From Nitrospirillum pindoramense (GTDB lineage: Bacteria > Pseudomonadota > Alphaproteobacteria > Azospirillales > Azospirillaceae), in the NCBI RefSeq assembly GCF_007827955.1, contig NZ_VITR01000015.1, forward strand, positions 62,001 through 126,000: a stretch of 64,000 nucleotides of DNA, given 5' to 3'. Below, piece after piece: positions 37,001 to 46,529 of this stretch. Both the position numbers and the translations under genes were made by a program. Within the stretch, counting starts at the first letter, position 1. Every line of letters starts with the position of its first letter. The notes below the pieces were generated by a model. That model was not told the DNA's origin and did not search any database. It saw only the letters and a list, made by a program, of their open reading frames with translations.

Positions 37001-40000
37001 GCCACGCCGGACCATAGGCGACCAGCGCCTGGGCCAGGGGCGCCAGAGGCACCGCCTCGCCCCGTGGCTCGGGAACGGCTGACGGCGGCGGCGGGCCGGC
37101 GGCCGGCTCGGCCAGGCCTTGGGCGTGGGGTCGCCAATCCTCATTCCCGGCTGCCCGGCTTTCCAGGACGAAGTCCCGGACCGGCCCCGTTCCGGTCAAC
37201 ACCAGGCGGACCTGTGGCGCCTCCTCCGGATCCAGCACCAGCGGCGCCGGGAAGTAAACCTCGCTCAGCGTCGGCAAGGCTTCGCCGCTCACCGCCGCGA
37301 CGGCGGCCCGTGCCAATTCCAGGCAACCGGTGCCGGGCAGGGTGGGGCGGCCATCGAACAGTCGGTGGCCATCCACCATCCAATGATCCGCCGACAGGCC
37401 CAGGGTGACGATGATGCGATCGGCCCCGTCCCGGCGCCAATACCGAACCAGCGGCGGCTGTGGCGCCCCTGGCCGGTCGATCCAGTGGCGGTCGCGCTGG
37501 AAGGGATAGGTTGGCAACGGAACGCGGCGGCGGGCGATACGCCCTGCGGCGTCAAGGTGCCGGGCGCGCCAGTCCAGGTCGGCACCCCGGCGCCACAGCA
37601 GGGCCAGGGCCTGGGCATAGGTATCGGCGTCGCCCGCCGTTTCCCGGGCATGGGGCAGGCAGGGGATCACGTCGCGATCCGCCAGCAAGGTGGTCAGCGC
37701 CCGGCCCGGTCCCACCTCCACTAGGATGGGGTCGCCTTCGGCCGTCAGGGTGGCCAGGCCATCGGCGAACCGCACCGGCTGGCGCAGATGCCGGGCCCAA
37801 TAGGTGGGATCGGCCGCGTCGGTGGCGTTGAACCAGGTTCCCGTCAGGTTGGAAACGAAAGGAATGGTCAGGCGGCCGGCCGGCGGATGGCTCGCGAGCA
37901 GCAACCCGTCAGCCGCGCCCGCCATCAAGGCGCTATGGAAGGCGTGGGAGGTCTGCAGCCGCCGATGGGGCCGCCCATCCGCCACGCACGCCGCTTCCAC
38001 GGCCGAGATGGCGTCGTGCGATCCGGCCAGCACCCGATGGTTGGGGCTGTTTTCCGCCGCGATCTCCACCCCCAGGGCCAGGTAGGAGATGATGGCCTGG
38101 GCCGGGCCCTCCACCGCCAGCATGGCGCCGGGGGGCTGCGCCTGCATCAGCGCGCCGCGCCGCGCCACCAGCGCCAACGCCTCGTCCAGCGTGAACAGGC
38201 CGGACAGGCAGGCGGCGACGTATTCCCCGAGGCTATGACCCATCAGGGCGCTGGGGCGGACGCCGGCGGCCATCAGCGACTGGGCCAAGGCGTATTCGAT
38301 GGCGAACAGCGCCGGCTGGGCGTACCGAGTTTGCGTCAGGCGCTCAACCGCCGCCGCCCGGTCACCCTCCGCGGGCGGGTGGACCAGGTCGCGCAGGTCC
38401 ATGGCCAGTGGGCTGGCCAGAATGTCGGCGCAGCGGTCGAAGGTGGCGCGGAAGACGGGGTCGGCGGCGTGGAGTTCCCGCGCCATGTCCACATGCTGGC
38501 TGCCCTGGCCCGGGAAAAGGAAGACGACCGGACGGCCCACCCGCTTTTCCACCGTTGCCGAGGCCACGGCGCCTGCCAACCCGGCGGCGGCCTCGGCGGC
38601 GCTGTGGGCCACGACCGTGGCGCGGTGGCTCAGGCGGGCGCGGCCCACCTGCAAGGTGTAGGCGGCGTCGGCCACCTGTTCCGGGTGCCGGCGCAGATGG
38701 TCCGCCAGCCGCCGGGCCAGGATGGCCAGGGCCTGGGGGGTGCGGGCCGACAGCGGCAGGATGATGGCCCGCCCGCCCGCCTGCGCGTCAGGGACGGGGG
38801 CGGGCGTATCGGGCGCGGCGTCCAGCACCACATGGGCGTTGGTGCCGCCCACGCCGAAGGAGCTGACGCCGGCCCGTCGTTGGGCGCCCGCCGGCCAGGA
38901 TAGGGCCGAGGCGGCGACGGTGAAGGGACCGGCGGCGAAATCGATCTCGGGATTGGGCCGGTCATAGCCCAGGGTGGGGGGGATGATCCCCTGTTCCAGC
39001 GCCAGCACCGTCTTCACCAGCCCCGCGACGCCGGCCGCCGTGTCCAGATGGCCGATGTTGCCCTTGACCGCGCCGAGAACGCAGGGATGGGCGCGTGTTC
39101 CCGCCGCGTCGCCAAGGGCCTGGGCCAAGGCCCGCACCTCCACCGGATCGCCCAGCCGCGTGCCCGTTCCGTGCGCCTCCACATAGCCGATGGTGCCGGC
39201 GTCAACGCCCGCCGCCGCCAGCGCCTGGCGGATCACCCGTGCTTGCCCGGCCACGCTGGGGGCGGTGTAGCTCACCTTGTCCGTGCCGTCGTTGTTCACG
39301 GCGGATCCCCGGATGACGGCATGGATCGTGTCCCCGTCCGCCTGCGCGGCCGCCAAGGGCTTCAACAGCACGACGGCCAAGCCGCTGCCGCTGGTGGTGC
39401 CGTCGGCGGCGGCGTCGAACGGGCGGCATCGCCCGCCGGCTGACAGGATTCCGCCGTCGGCGCTGACATAGCCTACCCGTTCGGCGTCGATGGAAACGCC
39501 GCCGGCCAAGGCCATGGCGCATTCCCCCCGCCGCAGGCTTTCGCAAGCCATGTGCACGGCGACGAGGGAGGAGGAGCAGGCGGTCTCCACCGTCAGGGCC
39601 GGGCCGCGCAGATCCAGCTTGTAGGCGACGCGGGTGGCCAGGAAATCCTTGTCGTTGCCCAAGACCCACTGTTCGGGACGCAAGCGCAACTCGCGCCGGC
39701 GCGGGTGGACGTTGTCCAGCAGGTAGTGGCTGATGCCGCACGCGGCGAAGACGCCGATCTGGCGGTCCGGTCCGGCGGTGTCGCCATAGCCCCCATCCTC
39801 CAGCGCGGTCCAGGCGCATTCCAGGAACAGGCGTTGCTGCGGGTCCATCACCTGCGCTTCCTTGGGGGAAAAGCCAAAGAAACCGCTGTCGAAACGATCC
39901 ATGTCTTCCAGAGGCAGCGCGGTGCGGACCAGGCCCGGGTGGGCCAGGGTTTCCGCCTCGGCGCCCCGGGCCCGCAATTCCGCCTCGGTGAAGTGGGTGG

Positions 40001-43000
40001 TGACGTCGATGCCCTCACGCAGGTTGCGCCAGAACGCGGCGACGTCCCCGGCCCCGGGAAATCGGCCGGCCAGGCCGATCACGGCGATCGCGGTGTCGTC
40101 CGTCATGGCGGGCGCCGCGGGGGCGGGCATGATGGTGCCCTCCGGGGCACCCTGCAGCGCGCGCGCTTGGGCGCGGATGGTGGGATGCTGCAACAGGTCG
40201 GCCAGGGCCAGGCGCGGACCGAAGCGCGCCGTCAGCCGCTGATGCAGCACCGCCAGGCGCAGGGAATGGCCCCCGGCGTCGAAGAAGGCCTCATCCGGTC
40301 CCACGTCCGCCCGGTCAAGCACCTCGCGCCAGATGGCGGTGACGATGGCCAGGGTGCCGTCGCCTACCAGGGCGCCGACTGGGGCGCCAGCCGGGCTGGG
40401 AAGGGCGGGCTGGTCCGATGGCGCGGGCAGGGCGCCATGGTCGATCTTGCCCGCACTCGTCTTGGGCAGGGCGTCCAGGAGGATGATCCGGTCCGGCACC
40501 AGGGACGGCGGCAGGGCCCGCCGGGCGGCCGCCCGCAACCATTGGGACGTTCCGTCGGCGACGACGTAGGCCACCAACTGGCGCTGGCCCTCGCGGTCGG
40601 CGGGGGCCAGGGCCGCGGCCTCACGCACCCCCGGCAGGCGGGCCAAGGCGACCGCGACCTCATCCAACTCGATGCGGAAGCCCCGCACCTTCACCTGGCG
40701 GTCGGCGCGGCCTAGGAATTCGATGCTGCCATCGGGCCGGCGGCGGACGCGGTCGCCCGTGCGGTACAGGCGACCGCCCGCCCGGTTGCGGTCGGACACG
40801 AAGGCGGCCGCGGTGCGGTCGGGCAGGTTCAGGTAGCCATCGGCCAGGCCGGCACCGCCCACGCACAGTTCGCCCGCCAGGCCCACCGGCATCAGGTTGC
40901 CGGCGGCGTCCAACACGTCCAGCGTGGCGTTTTCCAACGGGCGCAGCACCAGGCGCCCCCGCTCCGCCCAGTAGTCGGTGACGGAGGCGCAGACCGCCGT
41001 TTCCGTGGGACCGTAGCCGTTGAGGAAGCGGCGGCCGGTGGCCCAGCGCTGGGCCAGGGCCGGCGGGCAAGCCTCCCCTGCCACCATGATGACCTGCAGG
41101 TCCGGCAGATCGTCCTCCGGTACCAGCCGCAGGGCGGACGGCGTGATCAGCAGATGGCTGATGCGGTTTCGCGCCAGGGTCCGCGCCAGGGGCGGGCCCG
41201 GCAGCAGGTCGGCGCGGTCGGCGAAGACCACGGTGCCGCCCCCGGCCAGGGTGGGGAACACTTCACAGCCGACACCGTCGAAGACGGGGGAGAAGAACTG
41301 AAGCAACCGGGCGCCCGGGGCCAAGGCCATATGCCGGATAAAGGCCAGGACCGTGTTGCGGATGGCGCCATGGCTGACGGCCACGCCCTTCGGCCGGCCG
41401 GTGGAGCCGGAGGTGTAGAGGATGTAGGCGCGGTCGCCGGGCTGGCGCTCCCCGGACAGGCCGGTGTCCGGGTCCACCGGTGCGTCATCCACCAGGTCGT
41501 CCACCACCACCAGCGGCAGGCCCAGCGCCGCCGCCGCCGAGGCCATGTCGGCGCGGGTGACCACCGCCGACAAGCCGGCGTCGGCCACGACGTGGCGGCT
41601 CCAACCGTCCGCCGGCGCCTCCGGGTCCAGCGGCACATAGGCGGCGCCGGCTTTCAGGATGCCCAGCATGCCCGTGACCAGATGGGGGTGGCGTCCGGTG
41701 TACAGGCCGACGGTGTCGCCACGCCCCACCCCCCGCGCGCGCAATGTCATGGCCAGATGTCCGGCCAACCGGTCCAGGGCCCGATAGCTCCAGCGGCGCC
41801 CGCCATGCTCCAGGGCGACGGCATCCGGCGTGCGCTGGGCCTGGGTGGAGATAACCCCGTCCAGGGTCGGCGCCGGATGGGGCCAGGGGGTGGCGGTGTC
41901 GTTCCAGTCGACCAGGGCCTGCCGGCGTTCCGCCGCGGTCAGCAATGGCAGATCGGCCACCCGACGGGCGTCATCCCCCTCGGCCAGGCCGGCCAGCAGG
42001 ACCAGCAGGTGATCGCGCAGGCGGGCGATGGTGGCGTCGTCGAACAGGTCTGTGCGGTAGGCCAGGCTGGCGGTGCGCGCCTCCGGTCCCCCTAGCGCCA
42101 ACACCAGATCCAGCTTGGCGTGATTTAGGGCCACGGGTACGGGCGTCATGGCCAGGTCGCCCAGGGTGGTGGGCGCCTCCACCCCATCCTGCCAGACCAG
42201 GCCCACCTGGAAATACGGGTGTTGCCCCGGCCCCCGCTCCGGGTTCAGCCGCTCCACCAGCAGGTCGAAGGGCACGTCCTGGTGATCGAAGGCCTCCAGG
42301 CAGGTTTGCCGCGCCCGTGCGGCCAGGCTGGCGACGGTGTCGTCCCCCCCGATGGTCAGGCGCAGGGGCAACATGTTGACGAAGAAGCCGATCAGGGGCT
42401 CGGCGTCACGGTGGCGGCGGCCGGCCACCGGGCAACCCACCATGATGTCGTCCTGGCCGGTATAGCGCCACAGCACCAGCGTGAAGGCGGCGTACAGCAC
42501 CATGAACGGCGTGCAGCGCCAGGCCTGGGCCCGTTGGCGCAGATCCTGGGCCAGTGCTGGCGGCAGGGTGAAGTCCAGCGTGGCGCCGACGTCCGACGCC
42601 GGGGTGGGCGCGCCCGGCCGGACGGGCAAGGCCAGGGGGGTTGGCGGATTGGCCAACTGTCGGCGCCAATAGGCCAGGTGGGCGTGTTCCGTTTCCACCA
42701 GGCGGCCGCGCTGCCAGGTGGCGTAGTCGGCGTATTGTGCCGGCAGGGGCGGCAAGGACGGGGTCCGGTGATTGCGGCGCGCGTCATAGCACGCGGCCAG
42801 CTCACGCCAGAACAAGCCGGACGACCAGCCATCCGATGCGATGTGGTGCGTGGTCACGCACAGCACATGGTCATCGGCCGCCAAGGTCAGCAGCAGGGCG
42901 CGCAGGGGCGCCTCCCGTGCCAGGTCGAACACCAGGGACGCCTGTTCGGCCAGCAAGCCCGGCAGCGTGTCCTCTGTGGCTGGGCGCTGGACCAGGTCCA

Positions 43001-46000
43001 CGGGGCCGGGCGGCATGATCGCCACCGTGGGTTCCTCCACCCGGTGGCCGTCGGCGGTGGTGATGCTATCCACCGTCGCGCTGAAGCGGCTGCGCAGGGC
43101 TTCGTGCCGCGCCGCCACGTCCGCCAGGGCCAGGGCCAGGGCGCCCGTGTCCAGGGGCCCGCGCAGGCGCTGGGCGTCCGGGATGTTGTAGGCGGCGGTC
43201 ATGCCGCCCAGCCGTTGGGTCAGCCACAGCCGGCGCTGGGCATGCGACAGGCGCCGCCGCTCATCCGCCGGCGCCGGGGGCAGGGGGGCGTCGTCCCCCG
43301 GTGCCGCCGGACCCGATTCCCGCTTGGCGGCGGCTACCCGCTCGGCCAGATCGGCGACCGTCGGCCCGGCGAACAGGTCCGACAGCGGCAGCGCCACCCC
43401 GAAATGGTCGCGCAGGCGGGACATGAGGCGGGCGCCCAGCAGGGAATGGCCGCCCAGGGCGAAGAAATCGTCGTGTGCGCCCACCGCGGGCACCCGCAGC
43501 AGCTCCACCCATAGGGCCGCCACCTGACGCTCGGTCTCGTCACGGGGCGCCACCTGGACGCCGTTCCCGATGACCGGCGCCGGGGATGGCAGGGCCTTGC
43601 GATTGATCTTGCCGCTGCTGGTCAGGGGAAACACGTCCATGGCCATCAGGTGGCTGGGCACCATGTGGGCCGGCAGGCGCTGGCGCAGGTAGGCGCGCAC
43701 CGCATCCAACGGCGCCTCCCCCCGGACATACGCCGCCAGCTCCGCCTCGCCCCCCGGGGCGGGGTGGGCCAGGACCGCGCATTCGCGCACGCCCGGATGC
43801 TCCGACAGCACCGTCTCGACCTCGCCCGGCTCGATCCGGAACCCCCGGATCTTCACCTGGTTGTCCAACCGCCCCAGGAATTCGATCACGCCGTCGGGCG
43901 ACTGCCGGCAAAGGTCGCCCGTCCGGTAATAGCGCCCGGGGCCCAGCCCCGCGACCAGCCGGCCATGGGTGTCGAAGCCGCCGGTCAGGAAGCGGCTGGC
44001 GGTCAGGTCCGGCCGGTTCAGATAGCCGTCCGCCACGGCCGGTCCGCCAATGACCAGTTCCCCGGGGACGCCCACGGGCACCAGGCACAGGTCGGGGTCC
44101 AGCACATGCAACTGCGCGCTGGGAATGGGCCGGCCGATCGGCATGGCCCGCTCGCCCCCATCCAGGCCTTGCGGGGCCTCCAGCGCGATCAGGGCGCTGT
44201 CGATGGTCGCCTCGGTCACACCGTAGGAGCCGTAGACGCGGGCGCCGGCCGCGCACAGGGCCTGGACCCGGCGATATTCGTGCACGAACCAGATGTCCGA
44301 TCCGCAAACCAGGGTCTTCAGGCCGTCCAGGCGCTGTCCCACCGCTTCCAGATGGGTCAGCAACTCGCGCAGCACCACGGGCACGAACTCGGCGAAGCGC
44401 ACCGTCTCGGCCAGCATCAGGCGATACAGGCTGGGCGGGTCCAGCAGGGTGTCACGGGGCACCATCACCAGCCGCCCGCCGGAACCCAGGGTACGGGCGA
44501 CATCGCCGATGAAAACGTCGAACGTGAAGTTGGCCATCTGCAAGGTGGCCAAGTCGGGGTCGGCCAGATCATAGACCTGGGCCCAGGCCTGGCAGGCGGC
44601 GGCCAGGGCGCCATGCGTCACCCGTACGCCTTTGGGCCGCCCTGTCGACCCTGAGGTGTAGAGAACATATGCCAGATCCTCCGCTGCCCAACTCACCGGC
44701 GCCCAATTCACCGGTGGCGGTATCGCCCCTCCCTCGGCTCCGGCCTCGATCAGCAGCAGGGGTGCTGGCGGGTTGGAGGGCTGGCGGGCGGCTGTGGTTA
44801 GGATGAGGGTGGGGGCGGCATCGGCCAGAACCTCGGGGGCCCGGGCATCCTCCGGCGACACCGGAAGGAAGGCGGCGCCCGCCCGGTGGATCGCCAGCAG
44901 CGCCACCACCACGTCAGGGCCATAATCCAGCATTACCGCCACCGGCCGGCCGGGAACGGCCCCGGCCGCCGTCAGCCGGGCCGCCAGGGCGTCGACCCGC
45001 GCCGCCAGCTCGCCATAGCGGATTTGGCGGTCGCCGTGGACGATGGCAACGGCCGTCGCCCGGCGGGCGGCGGCGGCCTGGAACAGGCGGGGAAAGGCGG
45101 GCCAGGGCGGGGGCGCCAGGGGGCTCGCCGGCTGGGCCAGGGCCAGCAGCGTCGCCACCTCGTCCGCCGGCATCAGGGGCAACTGGGCGATGGGCGTTTC
45201 CGGCGCCGCGACGGCGGCGGCTAGCAGAATGGTGTAGTGGCGGGCCAGCCGCTCGGCGGTGGCGGCGGTGAACAGGTCTGTGCTGTACTCCACCGCCCCC
45301 AGGATGTGGCTGCCCGTATCCTTCAGGCTGAGCGTCAGGTCGTATTTGGAGGTGCCGGAGTTCAGCGGGCTCGCTTCAACCTCCAGCCCGCTCATGGTCA
45401 GGGTGCCGAAACTGTCGGCCAGCGCGTCAAACATCACCTGGAACAGGGGAGTGTGGCCGGGGTCGCGACGGGGGCGCAACCGCTCCACCAAGCCGTCGAA
45501 CGGCACGTCGGCGTTGTCGAGGGCGTCGAGCAGCTCCGCGCGCACCCGCCGCACCATCTCCGCGAAGGTGGGGGCGCCGCCCAGATCCAGGCGCAGGGGC
45601 ACGACATTGACGAAGAAGCCGACCAGGCCCTCGGCCTCCGGCGTGGTCCGCCGGGCCATGGGCGCGCCCACGACCAGATCGGCTTGCCGGGTATAGCGCG
45701 CCAGCACCAGGGCGAAGGCGGCCAGGCCGGTCATGAACAAGGTGGCGCCCAACTGGCGCCCCAGGCCCCGCAGGGCGGCGGCGGCCGGCGCCGGCACGGT
45801 GAAGGACACGCGGTCGCCGACGAAGCTTTGAACGCGGGGGCGGGGGTTATCGGTGGGCAGGGGGATCAGGGCGGGGGCATCGGCCAGTCGGCGGGCCCAA
45901 TGGTCGTATTGCTCCTCCAGAAAGGGAATGCCTTCCGTGGCCTCCCGCGCCAGATGGTCGGCGAAACGGAACTGGGTGGGCGGCAGGGGCGGGGTAAGGC

Positions 46001-46493
46001 CGGCCACCAGGGCATCGTAGGCCCGGCCCAGGTCGCGCAACAACACAGCCACCGACCAGTCGTCGATGATGATGTGGTGGCAGTTGAGCAGCAGGGCGTG
46101 CGCCTCTGGTCCGCGGGCGACCAGCGTGGCGCGGAACAGGGGGCCGTGCTCCAGGTTGAAAGGCCGGGCGGCCTCCGCGGCCGCAAAGCTGTCGAACGCC
46201 GCGTCATCGGAGGCCGTCGCTCGGGCCAGGGCGAAGGGCTCCTCCACCTCGTCGATGACGGGTTCGCCGTCCACGGCGGGGAAGCGGAAACGCAAGGCGT
46301 CGTGGCGCTGGGTCATGAGGGCCAGCGCCCGCTCCAGCGCGGCGACGTCCAGCCGCCCCCGGAGATGCAGGGCGACCGGCACGTTGTAGGTGCGGCCCTG
46401 GTCCTCGAACTGGCTGACGAACCACAACCGCCGCTGGGCGGCCGAGGGCGGCGGCAGCCGGGGGGCCAGGTCGCGGGCCAAAGCGTCATCCAT
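34032..46493 (-). CDS. Hybrid NRPS-PKS: C-A-PCP-C-A-PCP-KS-AT-DH-KR-ACP-TE
   Basis: This 4153-residue protein has these domains in order. C1 (HHIIIDDWS, about 138); A1 (YTSGSTGRPKG, about 614) with pocket residues DVGEVGSID, an Orn/Lys-type code; PCP Ser1017; C2 (HHIASDGWS, about 1218); A2 (about 1694) with pocket DGCLMAGVC, not assigned; PCP Ser2077; KS (from 2130, active Cys2306 in TACSSSL, HGTGT, GNIGH); AT (Ser2754 in GHSLGE, HAFH for malonyl-CoA); DH (HRLFDGRPTLPGTG near 3045, HPALADMA near 3197); KR (TGGLGGMG near 3525, YAAAN near 3664); ACP Ser3802; TE (Ser3947 in GHSLGG, Asp 27 residues on, GDHF near the end). The reduced PKS module should leave a 2-enoyl unit before release. This is the SylD/GlbC domain order. 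It lies 36 nt after the single-module NRPS. Pocket codes were aligned by eye. Confidence 0.95.
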   Translation of the reverse strand: MDDALARDLAPRLPPPSAAQRRLWFVSQFEDQGRTYNVPVALHLRGRLDVAALERALALMTQRHDALRFRFPAVDGEPVIDEVEEPFALARATASDDAAFDSFAAAEAARPFNLEHGPLFRATLVARGPEAHALLLNCHHIIIDDWSVAVLLRDLGRAYDALVAGLTPPLPPTQFRFADHLAREATEGIPFLEEQYDHWARRLADAPALIPLPTDNPRPRVQSFVGDRVSFTVPAPAAAALRGLGRQLGATLFMTGLAAFALVLARYTRQADLVVGAPMARRTTPEAEGLVGFFVNVVPLRLDLGGAPTFAEMVRRVRAELLDALDNADVPFDGLVERLRPRRDPGHTPLFQVMFDALADSFGTLTMSGLEVEASPLNSGTSKYDLTLSLKDTGSHILGAVEYSTDLFTAATAERLARHYTILLAAAVAAPETPIAQLPLMPADEVATLLALAQPASPLAPPPWPAFPRLFQAAAARRATAVAIVHGDRQIRYGELAARVDALAARLTAAGAVPGRPVAVMLDYGPDVVVALLAIHRAGAAFLPVSPEDARAPEVLADAAPTLILTTAARQPSNPPAPLLLIEAGAEGGAIPPPVNWAPVSWAAEDLAYVLYTSGSTGRPKGVRVTHGALAAACQAWAQVYDLADPDLATLQMANFTFDVFIGDVARTLGSGGRLVMVPRDTLLDPPSLYRLMLAETVRFAEFVPVVLRELLTHLEAVGQRLDGLKTLVCGSDIWFVHEYRRVQALCAAGARVYGSYGVTEATIDSALIALEAPQGLDGGERAMPIGRPIPSAQLHVLDPDLCLVPVGVPGELVIGGPAVADGYLNRPDLTASRFLTGGFDTHGRLVAGLGPGRYYRTGDLCRQSPDGVIEFLGRLDNQVKIRGFRIEPGEVETVLSEHPGVRECAVLAHPAPGGEAELAAYVRGEAPLDAVRAYLRQRLPAHMVPSHLMAMDVFPLTSSGKINRKALPSPAPVIGNGVQVAPRDETERQVAALWVELLRVPAVGAHDDFFALGGHSLLGARLMSRLRDHFGVALPLSDLFAGPTVADLAERVAAAKRESGPAAPGDDAPLPPAPADERRRLSHAQRRLWLTQRLGGMTAAYNIPDAQRLRGPLDTGALALALADVAARHEALRSRFSATVDSITTADGHRVEEPTVAIMPPGPVDLVQRPATEDTLPGLLAEQASLVFDLAREAPLRALLLTLAADDHVLCVTTHHIASDGWSSGLFWRELAACYDARRNHRTPSLPPLPAQYADYATWQRGRLVETEHAHLAYWRRQLANPPTPLALPVRPGAPTPASDVGATLDFTLPPALAQDLRQRAQAWRCTPFMVLYAAFTLVLWRYTGQDDIMVGCPVAGRRHRDAEPLIGFFVNMLPLRLTIGGDDTVASLAARARQTCLEAFDHQDVPFDLLVERLNPERGPGQHPYFQVGLVWQDGVEAPTTLGDLAMTPVPVALNHAKLDLVLALGGPEARTASLAYRTDLFDDATIARLRDHLLVLLAGLAEGDDARRVADLPLLTAAERRQALVDWNDTATPWPHPAPTLDGVISTQAQRTPDAVALEHGGRRWSYRALDRLAGHLAMTLRARGVGRGDTVGLYTGRHPHLVTGMLGILKAGAAYVPLDPEAPADGWSRHVVADAGLSAVVTRADMASAAAALGLPLVVVDDLVDDAPVDPDTGLSGERQPGDRAYILYTSGSTGRPKGVAVSHGAIRNTVLAFIRHMALAPGARLLQFFSPVFDGVGCEVFPTLAGGGTVVFADRADLLPGPPLARTLARNRISHLLITPSALRLVPEDDLPDLQVIMVAGEACPPALAQRWATGRRFLNGYGPTETAVCASVTDYWAERGRLVLRPLENATLDVLDAAGNLMPVGLAGELCVGGAGLADGYLNLPDRTAAAFVSDRNRAGGRLYRTGDRVRRRPDGSIEFLGRADRQVKVRGFRIELDEVAVALARLPGVREAAALAPADREGQRQLVAYVVADGTSQWLRAAARRALPPSLVPDRIILLDALPKTSAGKIDHGALPAPSDQPALPSPAGAPVGALVGDGTLAIVTAIWREVLDRADVGPDEAFFDAGGHSLRLAVLHQRLTARFGPRLALADLLQHPTIRAQARALQGAPEGTIMPAPAAPAMTDDTAIAVIGLAGRFPGAGDVAAFWRNLREGIDVTTHFTEAELRARGAEAETLAHPGLVRTALPLEDMDRFDSGFFGFSPKEAQVMDPQQRLFLECAWTALEDGGYGDTAGPDRQIGVFAACGISHYLLDNVHPRRRELRLRPEQWVLGNDKDFLATRVAYKLDLRGPALTVETACSSSLVAVHMACESLRRGECAMALAGGVSIDAERVGYVSADGGILSAGGRCRPFDAAADGTTSGSGLAVVLLKPLAAAQADGDTIHAVIRGSAVNNDGTDKVSYTAPSVAGQARVIRQALAAAGVDAGTIGYVEAHGTGTRLGDPVEVRALAQALGDAAGTRAHPCVLGAVKGNIGHLDTAAGVAGLVKTVLALEQGIIPPTLGYDRPNPEIDFAAGPFTVAASALSWPAGAQRRAGVSSFGVGGTNAHVVLDAAPDTPAPVPDAQAGGRAIILPLSARTPQALAILARRLADHLRRHPEQVADAAYTLQVGRARLSHRATVVAHSAAEAAAGLAGAVASATVEKRVGRPVVFLFPGQGSQHVDMARELHAADPVFRATFDRCADILASPLAMDLRDLVHPPAEGDRAAAVERLTQTRYAQPALFAIEYALAQSLMAAGVRPSALMGHSLGEYVAACLSGLFTLDEALALVARRGALMQAQPPGAMLAVEGPAQAIISYLALGVEIAAENSPNHRVLAGSHDAISAVEAACVADGRPHRRLQTSHAFHSALMAGAADGLLLASHPPAGRLTIPFVSNLTGTWFNATDAADPTYWARHLRQPVRFADGLATLTAEGDPILVEVGPGRALTTLLADRDVIPCLPHARETAGDADTYAQALALLWRRGADLDWRARHLDAAGRIARRRVPLPTYPFQRDRHWIDRPGAPQPPLVRYWRRDGADRIIVTLGLSADHWMVDGHRLFDGRPTLPGTGCLELARAAVAAVSGEALPTLSEVYFPAPLVLDPEEAPQVRLVLTGTGPVRDFVLESRAAGNEDWRPHAQGLAEPAAGPPPPSAVPEPRGEAVPLAPLAQALVAYGPAWRCFEQVWRDGTDAGWAWLCQPDQDMDADLALHPALADMATAFLSLATRLDQGDTRALVPFHYGRVQLYQPLPRRLLSHARRVGPDAYDVDLYAPRTEGTDGLSRVATIERFTLRAAMSAPAAARTPADWCQVPVTRPAPAIGPALTAVRWLVFGDLPVAAPPGSVMVEAGPHFERVADDRYRLRPNHAADHAALLDALRAEGGVPGQMIHAWTLTGGTVAAGTVADGTVADGFASLLALARAFGPAVHTPTILTLLTRQAAGLPGEAAAPAAAGAVGLSRALGWEFPALRCRQIDLDAGTDPAALARELAATPPDPAPPGGTTVALRQGRRLILDLEPLAPRVDGDGPTWRAGGVYLITGGLGGMGLALAHHIARSAPGAKLALIARSQRDEPALASLGILGAEVAVFAADMGDAAAVRAAVAAVRHRFGAVAGVIHAAGREASGLVETTTEAAWRTVLAPKVAGTDALIDAVSGDGPDFILLCGSLAAWVGGLGQGDYAAANTYLEAAARRARAAGYPVTAVAWDTWAEVGMAVNHARRQGRGNAALDGLSTTEGCQVFDRAIMCGQPVLVVAKDRSLAALADPAGSRAGTPTAGRTGAGGPPRTATEQALADLWEDLLGVKRPGVEDNFFDLGGHSLLGTQLIARLRERWGRCLTLAEFLEEPTIARIARSLPVDDASGAGGVAIGAGSALDPDVQYCLVPVQARGTGRPFFCLPGMGGNVSQLLPLASALGDDRPFYGLQCLGLDGQREPHQSVEAMADHYIRCVRAVQPEGPYLLGGHSLGGKVAFEMAWRLTQAGERVAHLALFDSAAPPYARLPQPDDSQVLYTVLSIFGHYVGRRVAPDAAERRHVAALDLKGKLAFLQRRMEEFGLVKPGSDPGPIRGLFAVYQAAGRFGGHYDPNHAPITVPMTLYQARDPLPPGVSLPEIRLTPAWGWERFSTLPVALHAVPGDHFTCLTAAHVQALADTLRRELAVAEGMATGKAGAT

Positions 46494-46529
46494 GGCAGGC
46501 CATCCCCGTGGCGCGGCGCGGGGCCGGTG

